A stretch of DNA of 64,000 nucleotides from a virus. Location: positions 777 to 64,776 of the IMG/VR virus record IMGVR_UViG_3300033049_000020. One strand, written 5' to 3'. A program made the position numbers and the translations under genes. Under the pieces are notes generated by a model. It ran no database searches. It saw only the letters and a program-made list of their open reading frames with translations, and was not told the DNA's origin. Numbering within the stretch: position 1 is the first letter of the stretch; every line of letters starts with the position of its first letter. Positions 9,812 through 18,775 of the stretch are shown in pieces.

Positions 9812-11944
9812 ATGAGTTATATAATTAACAATACAGACCCGTTTGTAAGCATTAAGTTGACTGAGAAAGGCCGTGAAAGGTTAGCATTAGGTCAACTAAA
9901 CTTCTCGCATTGGGCTATAGGGGATTCTGAAATCAACTATTCTAGAGAAGAAATTTACGATGAAAGTGGTACGAACCCACTTTATACTAACGTATCTGGG
10001 TCATCCAGAATACTTAAACCAAAAGACCGCCAACCTAACTTTAAGTATTATATTACAACAGATGGAGCCACTAACTACAATCCACTTGAAGGTACCAATA
10101 TCTCAGTGATTAAATCTGTAGTTAATAATTCTGCCGACACCAGAGGGTATTTCACTAATAGCGGTGGTACATTTACTACTTTAAGTAGTTCTACATATAT
10201 CATTGATTCTCAAATAGTTAATAACTTCCAATTTACTGGTGGAACGAGTGTTATAATTACAGGATTGACCTATACTGTTGGTGATTTGATATTGATTAAG
10301 TTAGTTCATGACGAAACAACGGGACAACCAGCATTCGCTAATAGCTTTGCGATACCACATTTGTGGTTCAAGATTGAGGGCAGTGGCTCTACGGTAGACG
10401 AATTGATAGTGGACAGAGACCTACCTAACATGTCTGGGTCTACAGGAATGTCTCAAGTAATTATTTATAGTTGTGCAGAAGTGTGGGACATTTATGGGGT
10501 TAACGATTCACCATATTGGGATAATGGAACGCTTAGTTTCTCATCTTGTGGAGTTAGTTGTGGTGACGTACCAGTATGGAACCAAAATAATATATGGTGT
10601 GAAGACCCAGCAGGTTTTAGTGGTGGTACATCATTTAACCAATACGAACATTATTGGGATTTCGGGTCATATGATTATATGGGTCAAAAGCATCCTTATT
10701 TTTGGTATCCATGTGTGGGTGACGAAGAAACAACGGATATAGTTTGTGAAGTTGCTGGACAATCTACGGTAGATACTGTTAGAAAGTCAATTTCAGTTAT
10801 TCACTACACGAATAATACAGTATCAAATTACTACGGAGAATTCTTCTATATTGATAATGATAATAATAAGACTGTAACATTGGATTTTCCAGACTTAATG
10901 TGGCATAGGGTACCATACTCAACGGGAGTAGGTACATTACAAGGTATGAAATTCATTGCGAGTGGAGATACGGCATTGATTCCTAATAGTGACATTGAAT
11001 ACATTCCATTAATTGAAGACCCTTCAATTATTACGGAACCTAAAATTGTGGGTAAAGTATTCCCACAACTTAAAGTGGTTGTACTTGATGATGATGAATT
11101 AGTTATGGCTGTTTCATACAAAGGAAACAGAAGTTGGACATTACCAGCGTTAGCTGCTAATTTGGTAGCGCCAAGTTTAAGTGGGGTGTTGGAAACCAAC
11201 AAGACGATGTATTTAACGTACATTTTGGAGAATGAGCTTTCAGGTAATACTACTTCGGGACTCACAACACCAATCAATTGTCAATACTATACAAAGATTA
11301 CAAATACTACACCTACAATAAAGGATGTGGATTTTAGATTAAATGCGGTTGACCTGTTACCTTATATGCGGAAGATAGAAGATATAGGATATGACGGTTT
11401 AGGCTTTTATGCTTATCAATTCAAAGTTCTATGGCAAATAGTGGATGATTCTGACGACAGACCAGATACAGATGCTTGGAATGAGTTTGACTACACTTCA
11501 ACTGCAATCACTTCAGTAACTGACGAGACAATAGACCCATTACTATTAGAAAATCAAAACCCAGTAGTTAACGGATTCTTAATTGATGCGGCTGTGAATA
11601 CTGGAAGTACACAATTCTCTATCATAAATACATTGAATTTTCCAACTAATCTAACTCCAGAGTTGCTACAATTGGGAGACGAGAGATTCTTTTATGGTAA
11701 TATAGATACATACATTGGAGCCACTATTTTCAAGACCTTATTTAAGGTCAATGTAAGTGGTTCTGATTTCGCATTCACAAGTAACCCGACTAGAACTCCA
11801 GATAACGCTACAACGGATATTAGAGTAAGTGAGGTTGGTATTTATGACAGTGATAAGAACTTAGTGGTAGTTGGAAAGCTGAGTAAGCCAGTTCTATTAA
11901 CCGCTAACAATACAATAACACTTGAGCTATCAATAGACTTTTAA
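9812..11944 (+). CDS. fibre-like structural protein, long paralogue
   Basis: 710 aa. Its N-terminus (KLTEKGRERLA...FSHWAIGDSEINY) and C-terminus (DIRVSEVGIYDSDKNLVVVG) match those of the next gene. The N-terminal LT.KGR motif resembles the virion-attachment domain of phage tail-fibre/collar proteins. The extra ~310 residues lie in the middle and contain Trp/Cys-rich loops. Two nucleotides separate it from its paralogue, so they are probably co-expressed. Confidence 0.55.
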   Translation: MSYIINNTDPFVSIKLTEKGRERLALGQLNFSHWAIGDSEINYSREEIYDESGTNPLYTNVSGSSRILKPKDRQPNFKYYITTDGATNYNPLEGTNISVIKSVVNNSADTRGYFTNSGGTFTTLSSSTYIIDSQIVNNFQFTGGTSVIITGLTYTVGDLILIKLVHDETTGQPAFANSFAIPHLWFKIEGSGSTVDELIVDRDLPNMSGSTGMSQVIIYSCAEVWDIYGVNDSPYWDNGTLSFSSCGVSCGDVPVWNQNNIWCEDPAGFSGGTSFNQYEHYWDFGSYDYMGQKHPYFWYPCVGDEETTDIVCEVAGQSTVDTVRKSISVIHYTNNTVSNYYGEFFYIDNDNNKTVTLDFPDLMWHRVPYSTGVGTLQGMKFIASGDTALIPNSDIEYIPLIEDPSIITEPKIVGKVFPQLKVVVLDDDELVMAVSYKGNRSWTLPALAANLVAPSLSGVLETNKTMYLTYILENELSGNTTSGLTTPINCQYYTKITNTTPTIKDVDFRLNAVDLLPYMRKIEDIGYDGLGFYAYQFKVLWQIVDDSDDRPDTDAWNEFDYTSTAITSVTDETIDPLLLENQNPVVNGFLIDAAVNTGSTQFSIINTLNFPTNLTPELLQLGDERFFYGNIDTYIGATIFKTLFKVNVSGSDFAFTSNPTRTPDNATTDIRVSEVGIYDSDKNLVVVGKLSKPVLLTANNTITLELSIDF

Positions 11945-11945
11945 A

Positions 11946-13139
11946 ATGGGATACAACACATCTAACACATTAACAGCATATTTCACTCCTAAAGGTAGGG
12001 AAAGAATGATTTCATCTAATAGTGGTTTAATTACTAAGTTTTCACTTGGAGATTCTGACGCAAACTATTATGTAACCTTGCCACTTACCGCAGGTCAAAT
12101 ACCTTGCGCAAGTGGCGACTTAACTAATACGTCTGGTGTGACTAGTAATAGTATTACAACTGATGTTCATATGATTGATAAATTGTATGCTACACCTACT
12201 TCATTTACTAAAAATGTGGAAATAGGCTCATCAACAATTGTAACTAATTTTGACAATATAGGGCAAAATTCAGTACCATCATCGGCTTTGACGATGAATT
12301 TGATTGAACGGTCTGCAACTACAACTGACACCTTGGTTAATCTTTATAAGTCATTCAGATTACCAATTACGGTAGCTAACGATACAACATTTACAGCTAA
12401 GACACTTAACCAAGGTGGCTATAGCAATACGGCTCTAAGTGGTATGGCAGTAACTAAGATTCTTGTGGTATCGATACCACAAACAACCTATGGTGATATG
12501 TTGGATGGTAAAGCTGTTAATGTAAACCTAAGTGGAACTACTGGTGGTACGTACAGTATTTACAGTACATTCCAGAATAAACAAGGTAATGTTGCATCAG
12601 AAGACAGTAGATATACTGAAACTTCGAGTCAAACAACATCATTTGGTACCAACTACGCATTCCTATTTTCAGACCAAATAAAAAGACCTAACGGTAATAT
12701 TACTAAATCTTGGGCTACAGGATTCGACATGGCAAAATCATTTACTGCAAATAACAAAGAAAGATATAATTTACAAACTAACAGTAATATTGGTCAAACG
12801 GCTGATACGTCCGTAGGTGTTGTGTACCTAGATAAAGGTATTGCGATTATCACAGACCCAATAATTGTTAACGACATTATTCTATCGGCTCAAACAGCTC
12901 AAACAGTTGTATTCAATAGCGTTAGCACATCAGTTAGCCAAGAGATAGTTTGTATTGCTGGTAGAGGCCAATTTGTTAGGTCTAATAATTCAACATTCTC
13001 AGATGGTGATACCCCACGTATTTCAGAGATTGGGTTGTACGATAATAATGGTACACTAATTGCCTATGGTAAGACAGATGAACAAATTACCAAGACGGGT
13101 AACGAACTTAAAGTATTCGCAGTAAGGATTAACATTTAA
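11946..13139 (+). CDS. fibre-like structural protein, short paralogue
   Basis: 397 aa, Thr/Ser/Asn-rich. It starts AYFTPKGRERMISS...KFSLGDSDANYY and ends PRISEIGLYDNNGTLIAYGK. These end regions align with the preceding 710-aa protein, giving shared attachment and terminal modules around different centres. It is the last gene of the tail block; the strand then holds a homing-endonuclease insertion. Confidence 0.55.
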   Translation: MGYNTSNTLTAYFTPKGRERMISSNSGLITKFSLGDSDANYYVTLPLTAGQIPCASGDLTNTSGVTSNSITTDVHMIDKLYATPTSFTKNVEIGSSTIVTNFDNIGQNSVPSSALTMNLIERSATTTDTLVNLYKSFRLPITVANDTTFTAKTLNQGGYSNTALSGMAVTKILVVSIPQTTYGDMLDGKAVNVNLSGTTGGTYSIYSTFQNKQGNVASEDSRYTETSSQTTSFGTNYAFLFSDQIKRPNGNITKSWATGFDMAKSFTANNKERYNLQTNSNIGQTADTSVGVVYLDKGIAIITDPIIVNDIILSAQTAQTVVFNSVSTSVSQEIVCIAGRGQFVRSNNSTFSDGDTPRISEIGLYDNNGTLIAYGKTDEQITKTGNELKVFAVRINI

Positions 13140-13196
13140 CCAAACACTTTACATTTTATTATTCTTTCGTATATTGTACGTTATAATTCATTTATA

Positions 13197-13283
13197 ATGG
13201 AACAAAGTAAGTATGTATTAGGATTAGACGTGTCAACAAAGACACTTTTCACAAAACTACCATATTTATTACTATGGAAGTAA
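13197..13283 (+). pseudogene. duplicated 5' end of the RuvC-like gene
   Basis: An ATG at 13197 opens a 28-codon frame beginning MEQSKYVLGLDVSTKTL, then runs off into unrelated residues and stops at 13283. The downstream intact gene begins ...FVLGLDVSTKTLGIAL. Both copies contain GTGTCAACAAAGACACT (13230-13246 and 14126-14142) but differ at synonymous sites. This looks like the original gene start, cut off when the GIY-YIG gene inserted right at the first catalytic Asp of the RNase H fold. An upstream ATTTATAA motif may be the original promoter. Confidence 0.75.
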
Positions 13284-14077
13284 GTGCGATAGTATATATT
13301 TATGGGTTAATAGACCCTAATATCGAACAATTGAGATATGTTGGTAAAAGTGTGAATCCTAAAATTAGACTAAGAAAACATATATCAGAGAGGTGGAAGT
13401 CTGACTCACATAAAAATAGGTGGGTTAGGAAATTATTAGGTGAAGATATTAAACCTAGATTAATAGTTATTGATGTCGTCCCTAAATTAGAGTGGCAATT
13501 TTGGGAAATATTTTATATTGCTTATTTCAAAGGTTTGGGTATTAATCTAACCAATGGAACTAAAGGTGGTGACCAACCTCCAAGTACTAAAGGTAGGAAG
13601 CATACCGAAGAATCAAAACGTAAAATGTCTGAGATTAAAAAGGGTAAACCGATACCTTGGTTACATAATGGAGAGGAAAGAAGTGTCGAACATAGAAATA
13701 GGTTAAGTGAATCATGTAGAGGTAGGGTATCTGAAAAGAAAGGTAAAACTTATGAAGATATTTATGGTGAGGATGGTGCAACGGTAATAAGGAAAAAATT
13801 GACTGACACGCATATTGGGGTCTATAGTGGAAAGAATCATCCTATGTATGGTAAACATCATAGTGAAGAAACTAAACTTAAAATATCTAAAGCCTCTAAG
13901 GGAGAACGACTAAATAGATGTAAACCTATACTACAATTCAATAAATATGGAGAATTAATTAAAGAGTGGAAATCAATTACACTTGCTACAGAAGAATTAA
14001 AAATAAGTAATATAAGTGCCTGTTGCCGTGGTAAATTAAAAACGGTTGGTGGGTATAAATGGGAATATAAAAATTAA
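13274..14077 (+). CDS. GIY-YIG homing endonuclease
   Basis: 267 aa. The N-terminal GIY-YIG domain reads VYIYGLIDP...LRYVGKS...RLRKH. It is followed by NUMOD3-type DNA-binding repeats (GRKHTEESKRKMSE, GKHHSEETKLKIS) and a C-terminal NUMOD1-like segment ending GGYKWEYKN. Such enzymes cut a conserved site so that their gene is copied into it. It lies between a truncated 5' copy and the intact RuvC-like gene. Its leader ATATTTATTACTATGGA (13262-13278) recurs before the HNH gene at 57077. Confidence 0.88.
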   Translation: MEVSAIVYIYGLIDPNIEQLRYVGKSVNPKIRLRKHISERWKSDSHKNRWVRKLLGEDIKPRLIVIDVVPKLEWQFWEIFYIAYFKGLGINLTNGTKGGDQPPSTKGRKHTEESKRKMSEIKKGKPIPWLHNGEERSVEHRNRLSESCRGRVSEKKGKTYEDIYGEDGATVIRKKLTDTHIGVYSGKNHPMYGKHHSEETKLKISKASKGERLNRCKPILQFNKYGELIKEWKSITLATEELKISNISACCRGKLKTVGGYKWEYKN

Positions 14078-14080
14078 AAT

Positions 14081-14734
14081 ATGAACGAAAAAGATAAAAA
14101 ACAAGGCTTTGTGCTCGGATTGGATGTGTCAACAAAGACACTCGGAATCGCCCTATTTGAAGATTTAGGTAATAAAGGGAAATTGAAGCTATTGCACCAT
14201 GTAAGCCCTAAAATTAAGCCTGCACCAAAGGATAAAGTTCAAGAGTTGTGTGATAAAGCTAGAATATTTGAGACCGAATTTTTAGATAAATATGTTGATT
14301 TTGGTATCACCGATGTTATCATAGAAGAGCCACTATTACGTTCAAATAATGTATACACCGTAGCAACACTATTAAGATTTAACGGTATGATTTGTCGGTC
14401 TGTGTATGAAAAATTAGGAGTCGTACCACAATTTGTTTCTTCATATAATGCTAGAGCATTTGGATTCCCAGAGCTTATGGGTAAGAGAACCCATAAGAAA
14501 GATGGAACCGCTTTCACGGAGAAACAAATTGAGAAGAAGAAATCAGTTCTATTTGGTAACCTTCCGTATGATATTGATAAGAAGGATATCATCTGGAATA
14601 AGGTAGCCGACATAGAGCCGTTAATTAAGTGGTTGTACACACCAAAAATGGTATTAAAAAAAGAGAATTACGATATGACCGATGCATACGTTGCTGTTAC
14701 TGGATTCATGAGACAACAGAACCGTTGGCCGTAA
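14081..14734 (+). CDS. RuvC-like Holliday junction endonuclease
   Basis: 217 aa with the RNase H-fold acidic triad: Asp15 in VLGLDVSTKT, Glu82/83 in DVIIEEPL and Asp201 in MTDAYVA. The family resolves branched DNA during phage recombination and packaging. The present start, 3 nt after the homing endonuclease stop, is apparently not the ancestral one; a duplicated old start remains at 13197. The catalytic residues are all present, so the gene should be functional. Confidence 0.78.
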   Translation: MNEKDKKQGFVLGLDVSTKTLGIALFEDLGNKGKLKLLHHVSPKIKPAPKDKVQELCDKARIFETEFLDKYVDFGITDVIIEEPLLRSNNVYTVATLLRFNGMICRSVYEKLGVVPQFVSSYNARAFGFPELMGKRTHKKDGTAFTEKQIEKKKSVLFGNLPYDIDKKDIIWNKVADIEPLIKWLYTPKMVLKKENYDMTDAYVAVTGFMRQQNRWP

Positions 14735-14749
14735 AATAACTCATACAAG

Positions 14750-14780
14750 TTGAAATTGTCAGACATTTTGCGTATCTTCG
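14750..14780 (+). promoter_or_regulatory. Bacteroidota-type promoter (primase)
   Basis: TTG at 14750-14752, 20 nt spacer, TATCTTCG at 14773-14780, 4 nt before the primase ATG. Matches the TTG-N20-TAnnTTTG class except for TTCG. Confidence 0.75.
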
Positions 14781-14784
14781 TAGT

Positions 14785-15759
14785 ATGTCTGTTTTCATTC
14801 CTGACATACTGGAATCCTTTTTAGGTCACCCAAAAAAGCATAACGAAACTAGTGGACAAATAGCTTTCGATTGTCCAGCTTGTGCCGAGTCAAAAGGGTT
14901 ATCACAAGGTGATGGTAAGGGAAATCTTGAAGTAAACTATAAGCGTGGCGTATTTAAATGCTGGTCATGTGGTGAGGAAAATCATATGCACGGTCCTATC
15001 GGCTCACTTATATTCAGATATGGTACCAAAGACCTTCTTCATAACTACAATCAAATTAAACCAGATTTCGGGTACAAATTAGATGATAATGTTGATGAAG
15101 TACTTCATATTGAACTCAAATTACCAGATGGGTACAAACGTTTAACCGACACAGTTAATGGGTATAGAGGTAAGGACGATGCAATGACTTATCTTAAGGT
15201 TAGGGGTATTACTAGCCAAATGATTAATTACTATGATATTGGGTATACAATGGAAGGTAAGTTTTTTGGTAGGATAATTATACCATCATATGATACCAAG
15301 GGTTTCCTTAACTATTTCATTGCTAGGTCTTTTATCAGAAAAGTTTTTCCAGCATATAAAAATCCAGATGCGGAGAAACAACGCATTATCTTCAACGAGA
15401 AAAAAATTAATAAGGACTGTACCATTTATTTGGTGGAAGGTGTGTTTGACCACATGCCAATACCTAACTCTATACCATTATTGGGTAAGATAATCTCAGA
15501 TGTGTTGATGGAATTTTTATACACGACCAATGCCGATATAGTAATCATGTTGGATGCTGATGCTAAAATAGATGCGATTAAGAACTTCAAGAAGTTGAAT
15601 GTGGGAGAATTAGAAGGTAGGATTAAGTTATGCACTCCACCTAACGAATTAGACCCTGCAAAAATATTTGAGAATTACGGAACAAAAGGTATTCACGACT
15701 TAATTAGAATGTTTACGATTGTTCCTAGTGAAAGTAGACTTAATAGTATTACTATCTAG
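14785..15759 (+). CDS. DNA primase, CHC2 zinc finger plus Toprim
   Basis: 324 aa. A zinc ribbon is formed by C30/C33 (FDCPAC) and C59/C62 (FKCWSC). A Toprim-like core follows with EGVFD near residue 218 and MLDADA near residue 255. The protein should make RNA primers at the replication fork; the length matches T4 gp61-type primases without a fused helicase. It has its own promoter and ends in TAG, which would extend by only five codons if suppressed. It converges with the minus-strand gene at 15752. Confidence 0.82.
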   Translation: MSVFIPDILESFLGHPKKHNETSGQIAFDCPACAESKGLSQGDGKGNLEVNYKRGVFKCWSCGEENHMHGPIGSLIFRYGTKDLLHNYNQIKPDFGYKLDDNVDEVLHIELKLPDGYKRLTDTVNGYRGKDDAMTYLKVRGITSQMINYYDIGYTMEGKFFGRIIIPSYDTKGFLNYFIARSFIRKVFPAYKNPDAEKQRIIFNEKKINKDCTIYLVEGVFDHMPIPNSIPLLGKIISDVLMEFLYTTNADIVIMLDADAKIDAIKNFKKLNVGELEGRIKLCTPPNELDPAKIFENYGTKGIHDLIRMFTIVPSESRLNSITI

Positions 15760-16180
15760 GAACTACTAAAGTCTTAAGTTTTCGACCACCACCAGCTATA
15801 TCTTGGCTATAAACCTCCTTACCACCTACTTTGACCCAGAAAGGGCAAGCACTATCGTAGCACTGAACTATTAAATTTTGAATCTTAGGCAGTTTCTCAA
15901 AAATAAAGTCCACAGCCATAGTACCATACCCTTTACGTTCTTCAGAGGCGTTAAAACCGCCCCGTAGATACATTGAATTAGGGTAGGTTTGACCATTAAT
16001 TTCGATATTACCGATTTTACCCACACCGAAAGTCACAATTGGATTATCACCCATATACACTATGTTTTGGCCATCTTTATTGAATCTACCATTTTCATTG
16101 AAATGTAGATGGGGCTTTTCTTGTTCCATCACGTATTCTAATAGCGTTTGTCGTACTTTATCTTTAATAGTCAGTCCCAT
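15752..16180 (-). CDS. GNAT-like N-acetyltransferase
   Basis: 142 aa. The C-terminal half has a GNAT motif A-like segment (NASEERKGYGTMAVDFIFEK) followed by a strand and CPFWVKVGGKEV, typical of the acetyl-CoA fold. The substrate is unknown. It is encoded on the minus strand with the 83-aa gene upstream (17-nt overlap), forming a two-gene convergent unit between primase and the PD-(D/E)XK gene. Confidence 0.6.
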   Translation of the reverse strand: MGLTIKDKVRQTLLEYVMEQEKPHLHFNENGRFNKDGQNIVYMGDNPIVTFGVGKIGNIEINGQTYPNSMYLRGGFNASEERKGYGTMAVDFIFEKLPKIQNLIVQCYDSACPFWVKVGGKEVYSQDIAGGGRKLKTLVVPR

Positions 16181-16415
16181 ATCGTCTATTTATAATCTCT
16201 ACGAGATGACCAAAAGCCTCTCGTGTACCACCTTCAAATTCAGATGCGTATTCATTAGCCAAAACTTTAAGTGATGTTGCTAAACTATTTTCTAATCGAA
16301 CCCAAACATCATTATCTAAGACTTCGGCACCACCTTCATCAATATCAGTCTTGTCGTCATTGATATTATAATAGTTTAAATCTTCACGTAATTTATTCTT
16401 AATTGAGTCTTTCAT
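16164..16415 (-). CDS. small protein with IKNKLRE N-terminus
   Basis: 83 aa beginning MKDSIKNKLREDLNYY. I chose this ATG (16413-16415) because residues upstream in the longer frame overlap the opposing promoter and look non-coding. It is acidic and helical, of unknown function, and overlaps the acetyltransferase start. The N-terminal motif recurs in other proteins here (see findings). Confidence 0.6.
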   Translation of the reverse strand: MKDSIKNKLREDLNYYNINDDKTDIDEGGAEVLDNDVWVRLENSLATSLKVLANEYASEFEGGTREAFGHLVEIINRRYGTDY

Positions 16416-16429
16416 ATTATATAAATAGC

Positions 16430-16460
16430 TTGATATTGTCAGATAAATTCGGTATCTTTG
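16430..16460 (+). promoter_or_regulatory. Bacteroidota-type promoter (nuclease operon)
   Basis: TTG 16430-16432, 20-nt spacer, TATCTTTG 16453-16460, 7 nt before the ATG at 16468. Probably drives the nuclease/recombination cluster. Confidence 0.8.
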
Positions 16461-16467
16461 TAACAAT

Positions 16468-17244
16468 ATGAGCACCAATGTCAAAATATGGGAAGGTCCC
16501 GTTTATCTGGAACCGATAGAACACGTTTATATTCATAGAGAAAGTGGTAAGAAATACAGGTCTGTAACTACCACTCTTGCGAATATAGAACCTCACTTCG
16601 ATGCTGATGGGGTCGCTACGGCAATTTCCAATCAGAGCGACACTAATGGTTCTAAGAACGAAAAGTATATTGGGTGGACGAAAGAGCAGATATTGGATTA
16701 CTGGCAAGAATTGAATGACACTGCCAATGAGTATGGTACCTATATTCATGAAACCATCGAAGAGTACCTACTCAAGGGGAAACTATGGTTTCCAGATGAT
16801 GAGTTGCAGCAGAAGGCAATTGATGGATATGACAGTCTAAATGTGGACGAAGGTATCATGATGTGGCCAGAGAGGATTATGTTCTCTGAGGAGTATGAAA
16901 TAGCTGGCATGGGTGACCTTGTGATTGACATTGATGAGGTATTCTTCGATGTTGGTGATTGGAAAACGAATAAAGCGTTTCACTTTCATAATCCTTATGG
17001 AAATGAAACATTATTGAAGCCAGTAGAACATTTGCAAAACTGTCAATGGTCTATCTATACTCTCCAACTGAGCATTTATGCTTACTTGTATGAGTTGGAA
17101 ACTGGTAGGAAATGCAGACATATTTGGATTGGGTATTGGGATAAGAAAGCTGATACCATGAGCAAGATAGCTATAATGTATCTTAAGAATGAAGCAAAAC
17201 TAGTTCTTGAATTACACAAGTATAAAACACAAATGGCAGTATAA
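16468..17244 (+). CDS. PD-(D/E)XK nuclease (RecB/Cas4-like)
   Basis: 258 aa. YGTYIHETIEEYL (about residues 87-99) is the helix that precedes the core in this superfamily. AGMGDLVIDI and VGDWKTNKA give the D...(D/E)xK metal site, and CQWSIYTLQLSIYAY is the Q/Y helix (motif IV). An exonuclease or DNA-end-processing role fits its place just upstream of the Mre11/Rad50 pair. A promoter lies directly upstream, and the stop overlaps the next ATG. Confidence 0.78.
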   Translation: MSTNVKIWEGPVYLEPIEHVYIHRESGKKYRSVTTTLANIEPHFDADGVATAISNQSDTNGSKNEKYIGWTKEQILDYWQELNDTANEYGTYIHETIEEYLLKGKLWFPDDELQQKAIDGYDSLNVDEGIMMWPERIMFSEEYEIAGMGDLVIDIDEVFFDVGDWKTNKAFHFHNPYGNETLLKPVEHLQNCQWSIYTLQLSIYAYLYELETGRKCRHIWIGYWDKKADTMSKIAIMYLKNEAKLVLELHKYKTQMAV

Positions 17245-17444
17245 TGGAAAAATTTGATATTGATAGGATGAAAAGGGGTATAAAGACTATTTTAGTGGAT
17301 AGCGGTAAAACGGATTTGGATAGTCAGATAGAATGTATGGAGTCGTTAAGAGATAATTTAATACGTTCTCCACAATTCATAAGTATAATTGCATCATTAA
17401 GAGAGTTACGAGCGATTAAGAAGGGTCAAATACCTGTTAAATAA
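17244..17444 (+). CDS. small helical protein, unknown
   Basis: 66 aa, charged and helical (MEKFDIDRMKRGIK...). It is coupled to the nuclease by TAATGG overlap and followed 12 nt later by the gp47-like gene. No recognisable domain; perhaps a recombination accessory factor. Confidence 0.55.
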   Translation: MEKFDIDRMKRGIKTILVDSGKTDLDSQIECMESLRDNLIRSPQFISIIASLRELRAIKKGQIPVK

Positions 17445-17456
17445 CCTAATAAGGGA

Positions 17457-18287
17457 ATGGTTAAGAAAATTATACATATGGCTGATATTCATATCAGAAC
17501 ATACAGAATGCATGGCGACTACGAAGCTGCGTTTGAAGAATTATACGCAAAGTGTAGAGAACTTACTGAAGGGTACGAACATAATGAGGTGAGAATTGCA
17601 ATAGTTGGTGACCTCCTACATCAGAAGATTACAATTTCAAATGAGTTGCTAATGATGACTTCTAAGTTTCTAACTACGTTGGCACAAATAGCTCCAGTTA
17701 TTTTAGTTGCAGGTAATCACGACTTATTAGAGAACAATAAAGAACGAGTAGATAGTATAACACCGATTGTGACTCTGATTAACTCATTAGACATAGCATA
17801 TTATAAAGGTCGAGAGTGTTACCCAGATGATAATATTGTTTGGTGCAACTATTCAATCTTTGAGCATAATGAACGACCAGACATTGAAGGATTTAAAAGT
17901 TCAATTGTTGATACGACAAATGAAGATGATAATTTGACGTATATTGGTCTGTATCATGCACCTATTCTTGGTGCCAGTACGGATATCGGATATGAATTTG
18001 AAACAGGAACACTTTTGTCACATTTTGAAGGGTGTGACATGGTAATACTTGGTGATATTCATAAGCGACAAGAGTTCATGTTAGGAGATATTAAGATTGT
18101 GTATCCAGGCTCACTAATTCAGCAAGATTATGGTGAAACGGTAAGTAGACACGGATTCTTATTCTGGGATGTTGAAACTAGGACGTATGAAGAAGTAGAT
18201 TTAGAAAGTAGCTACGGATTTTATCAATTTGAGGTGAATTCCGTAGAAGACTTAGAAGATGATAAAGAAATATTTACAAACAAATAA
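17457..18287 (+). CDS. Mre11/SbcD-like recombination nuclease (T4 gp47 type)
   Basis: 276 aa metallophosphoesterase with motifs in order: MADIHI (Asp10, His12), VGDLLHQ, AGNHDLL, LYHAPI and LGDIHKRQ. These form the two-metal site of Mre11-family nucleases, which work with a Rad50-like ATPase to process DNA ends. It is shorter than T4 gp47 and appears to lack much of the C-terminal cap. The partner ATPase gene follows at 18776. Confidence 0.85.
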   Translation: MVKKIIHMADIHIRTYRMHGDYEAAFEELYAKCRELTEGYEHNEVRIAIVGDLLHQKITISNELLMMTSKFLTTLAQIAPVILVAGNHDLLENNKERVDSITPIVTLINSLDIAYYKGRECYPDDNIVWCNYSIFEHNERPDIEGFKSSIVDTTNEDDNLTYIGLYHAPILGASTDIGYEFETGTLLSHFEGCDMVILGDIHKRQEFMLGDIKIVYPGSLIQQDYGETVSRHGFLFWDVETRTYEEVDLESSYGFYQFEVNSVEDLEDDKEIFTNK

Positions 18288-18772
18288 TGGAATTACCTAA
18301 GAACTTAAAAGACGAGATATGGGATTACTGTAGAGCTAATGATATTACAGATATCGATGAGTTTATAGTGGGCTTAGTTAAGACCGCATTTACGATTGAA
18401 AAATACGGATATTCTCCAGAAGGTGGAGACGTAGCGAAACCTATTATAAAAGAAGTCGTAAAAGAGGTAATAAAGGAAGTTCCTGTAGAAGTAATAAAGG
18501 AAATTGAAGTAGAGAAAATAATAAGGGTCACAGACGATGCTGAGACCGAAAAACTTATTTATCGATTAGAAGATAGTGAAAGTATGCGATTAGCTGGTGC
18601 TAAAGTATACTTGGAAGAGAAGAATAAGATGAAAAATGAGATTGACAAACTCACTAAGACGATTGCCGAGAAAGACGAGCAAATCGATAAAATGCCCCAA
18701 CCTAAAGAGGAAGGTGACATATATGGAGAAAGGCGAACCATAGGTAAGCTAGGCTCTAATTTATTGGACTAA
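18287..18772 (+). CDS. coiled-coil protein between Mre11 and Rad50 genes
   Basis: 161 aa. Residues about 50-80 are a KEVxKEV-type repeat (KPIIKEVVKEVIKEV...) and residues 100-145 predict a coiled coil. It overlaps the gp47-like stop by one base and is 3 nt from the Rad50 5' part. Possibly a linker or a detached C-terminal part of the Mre11 partner; not assignable. Confidence 0.55.
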   Translation: MELPKNLKDEIWDYCRANDITDIDEFIVGLVKTAFTIEKYGYSPEGGDVAKPIIKEVVKEVIKEVPVEVIKEIEVEKIIRVTDDAETEKLIYRLEDSESMRLAGAKVYLEEKNKMKNEIDKLTKTIAEKDEQIDKMPQPKEEGDIYGERRTIGKLGSNLLD

Positions 18773-18775
18773 TTA

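Noticed and set aside
13140-14080. Group I intron in the RuvC-like gene
   Set aside because: The 5' piece is a duplicate rather than an exon, the downstream copy has its own start, and no intron core fits in the few nucleotides outside the endonuclease gene.
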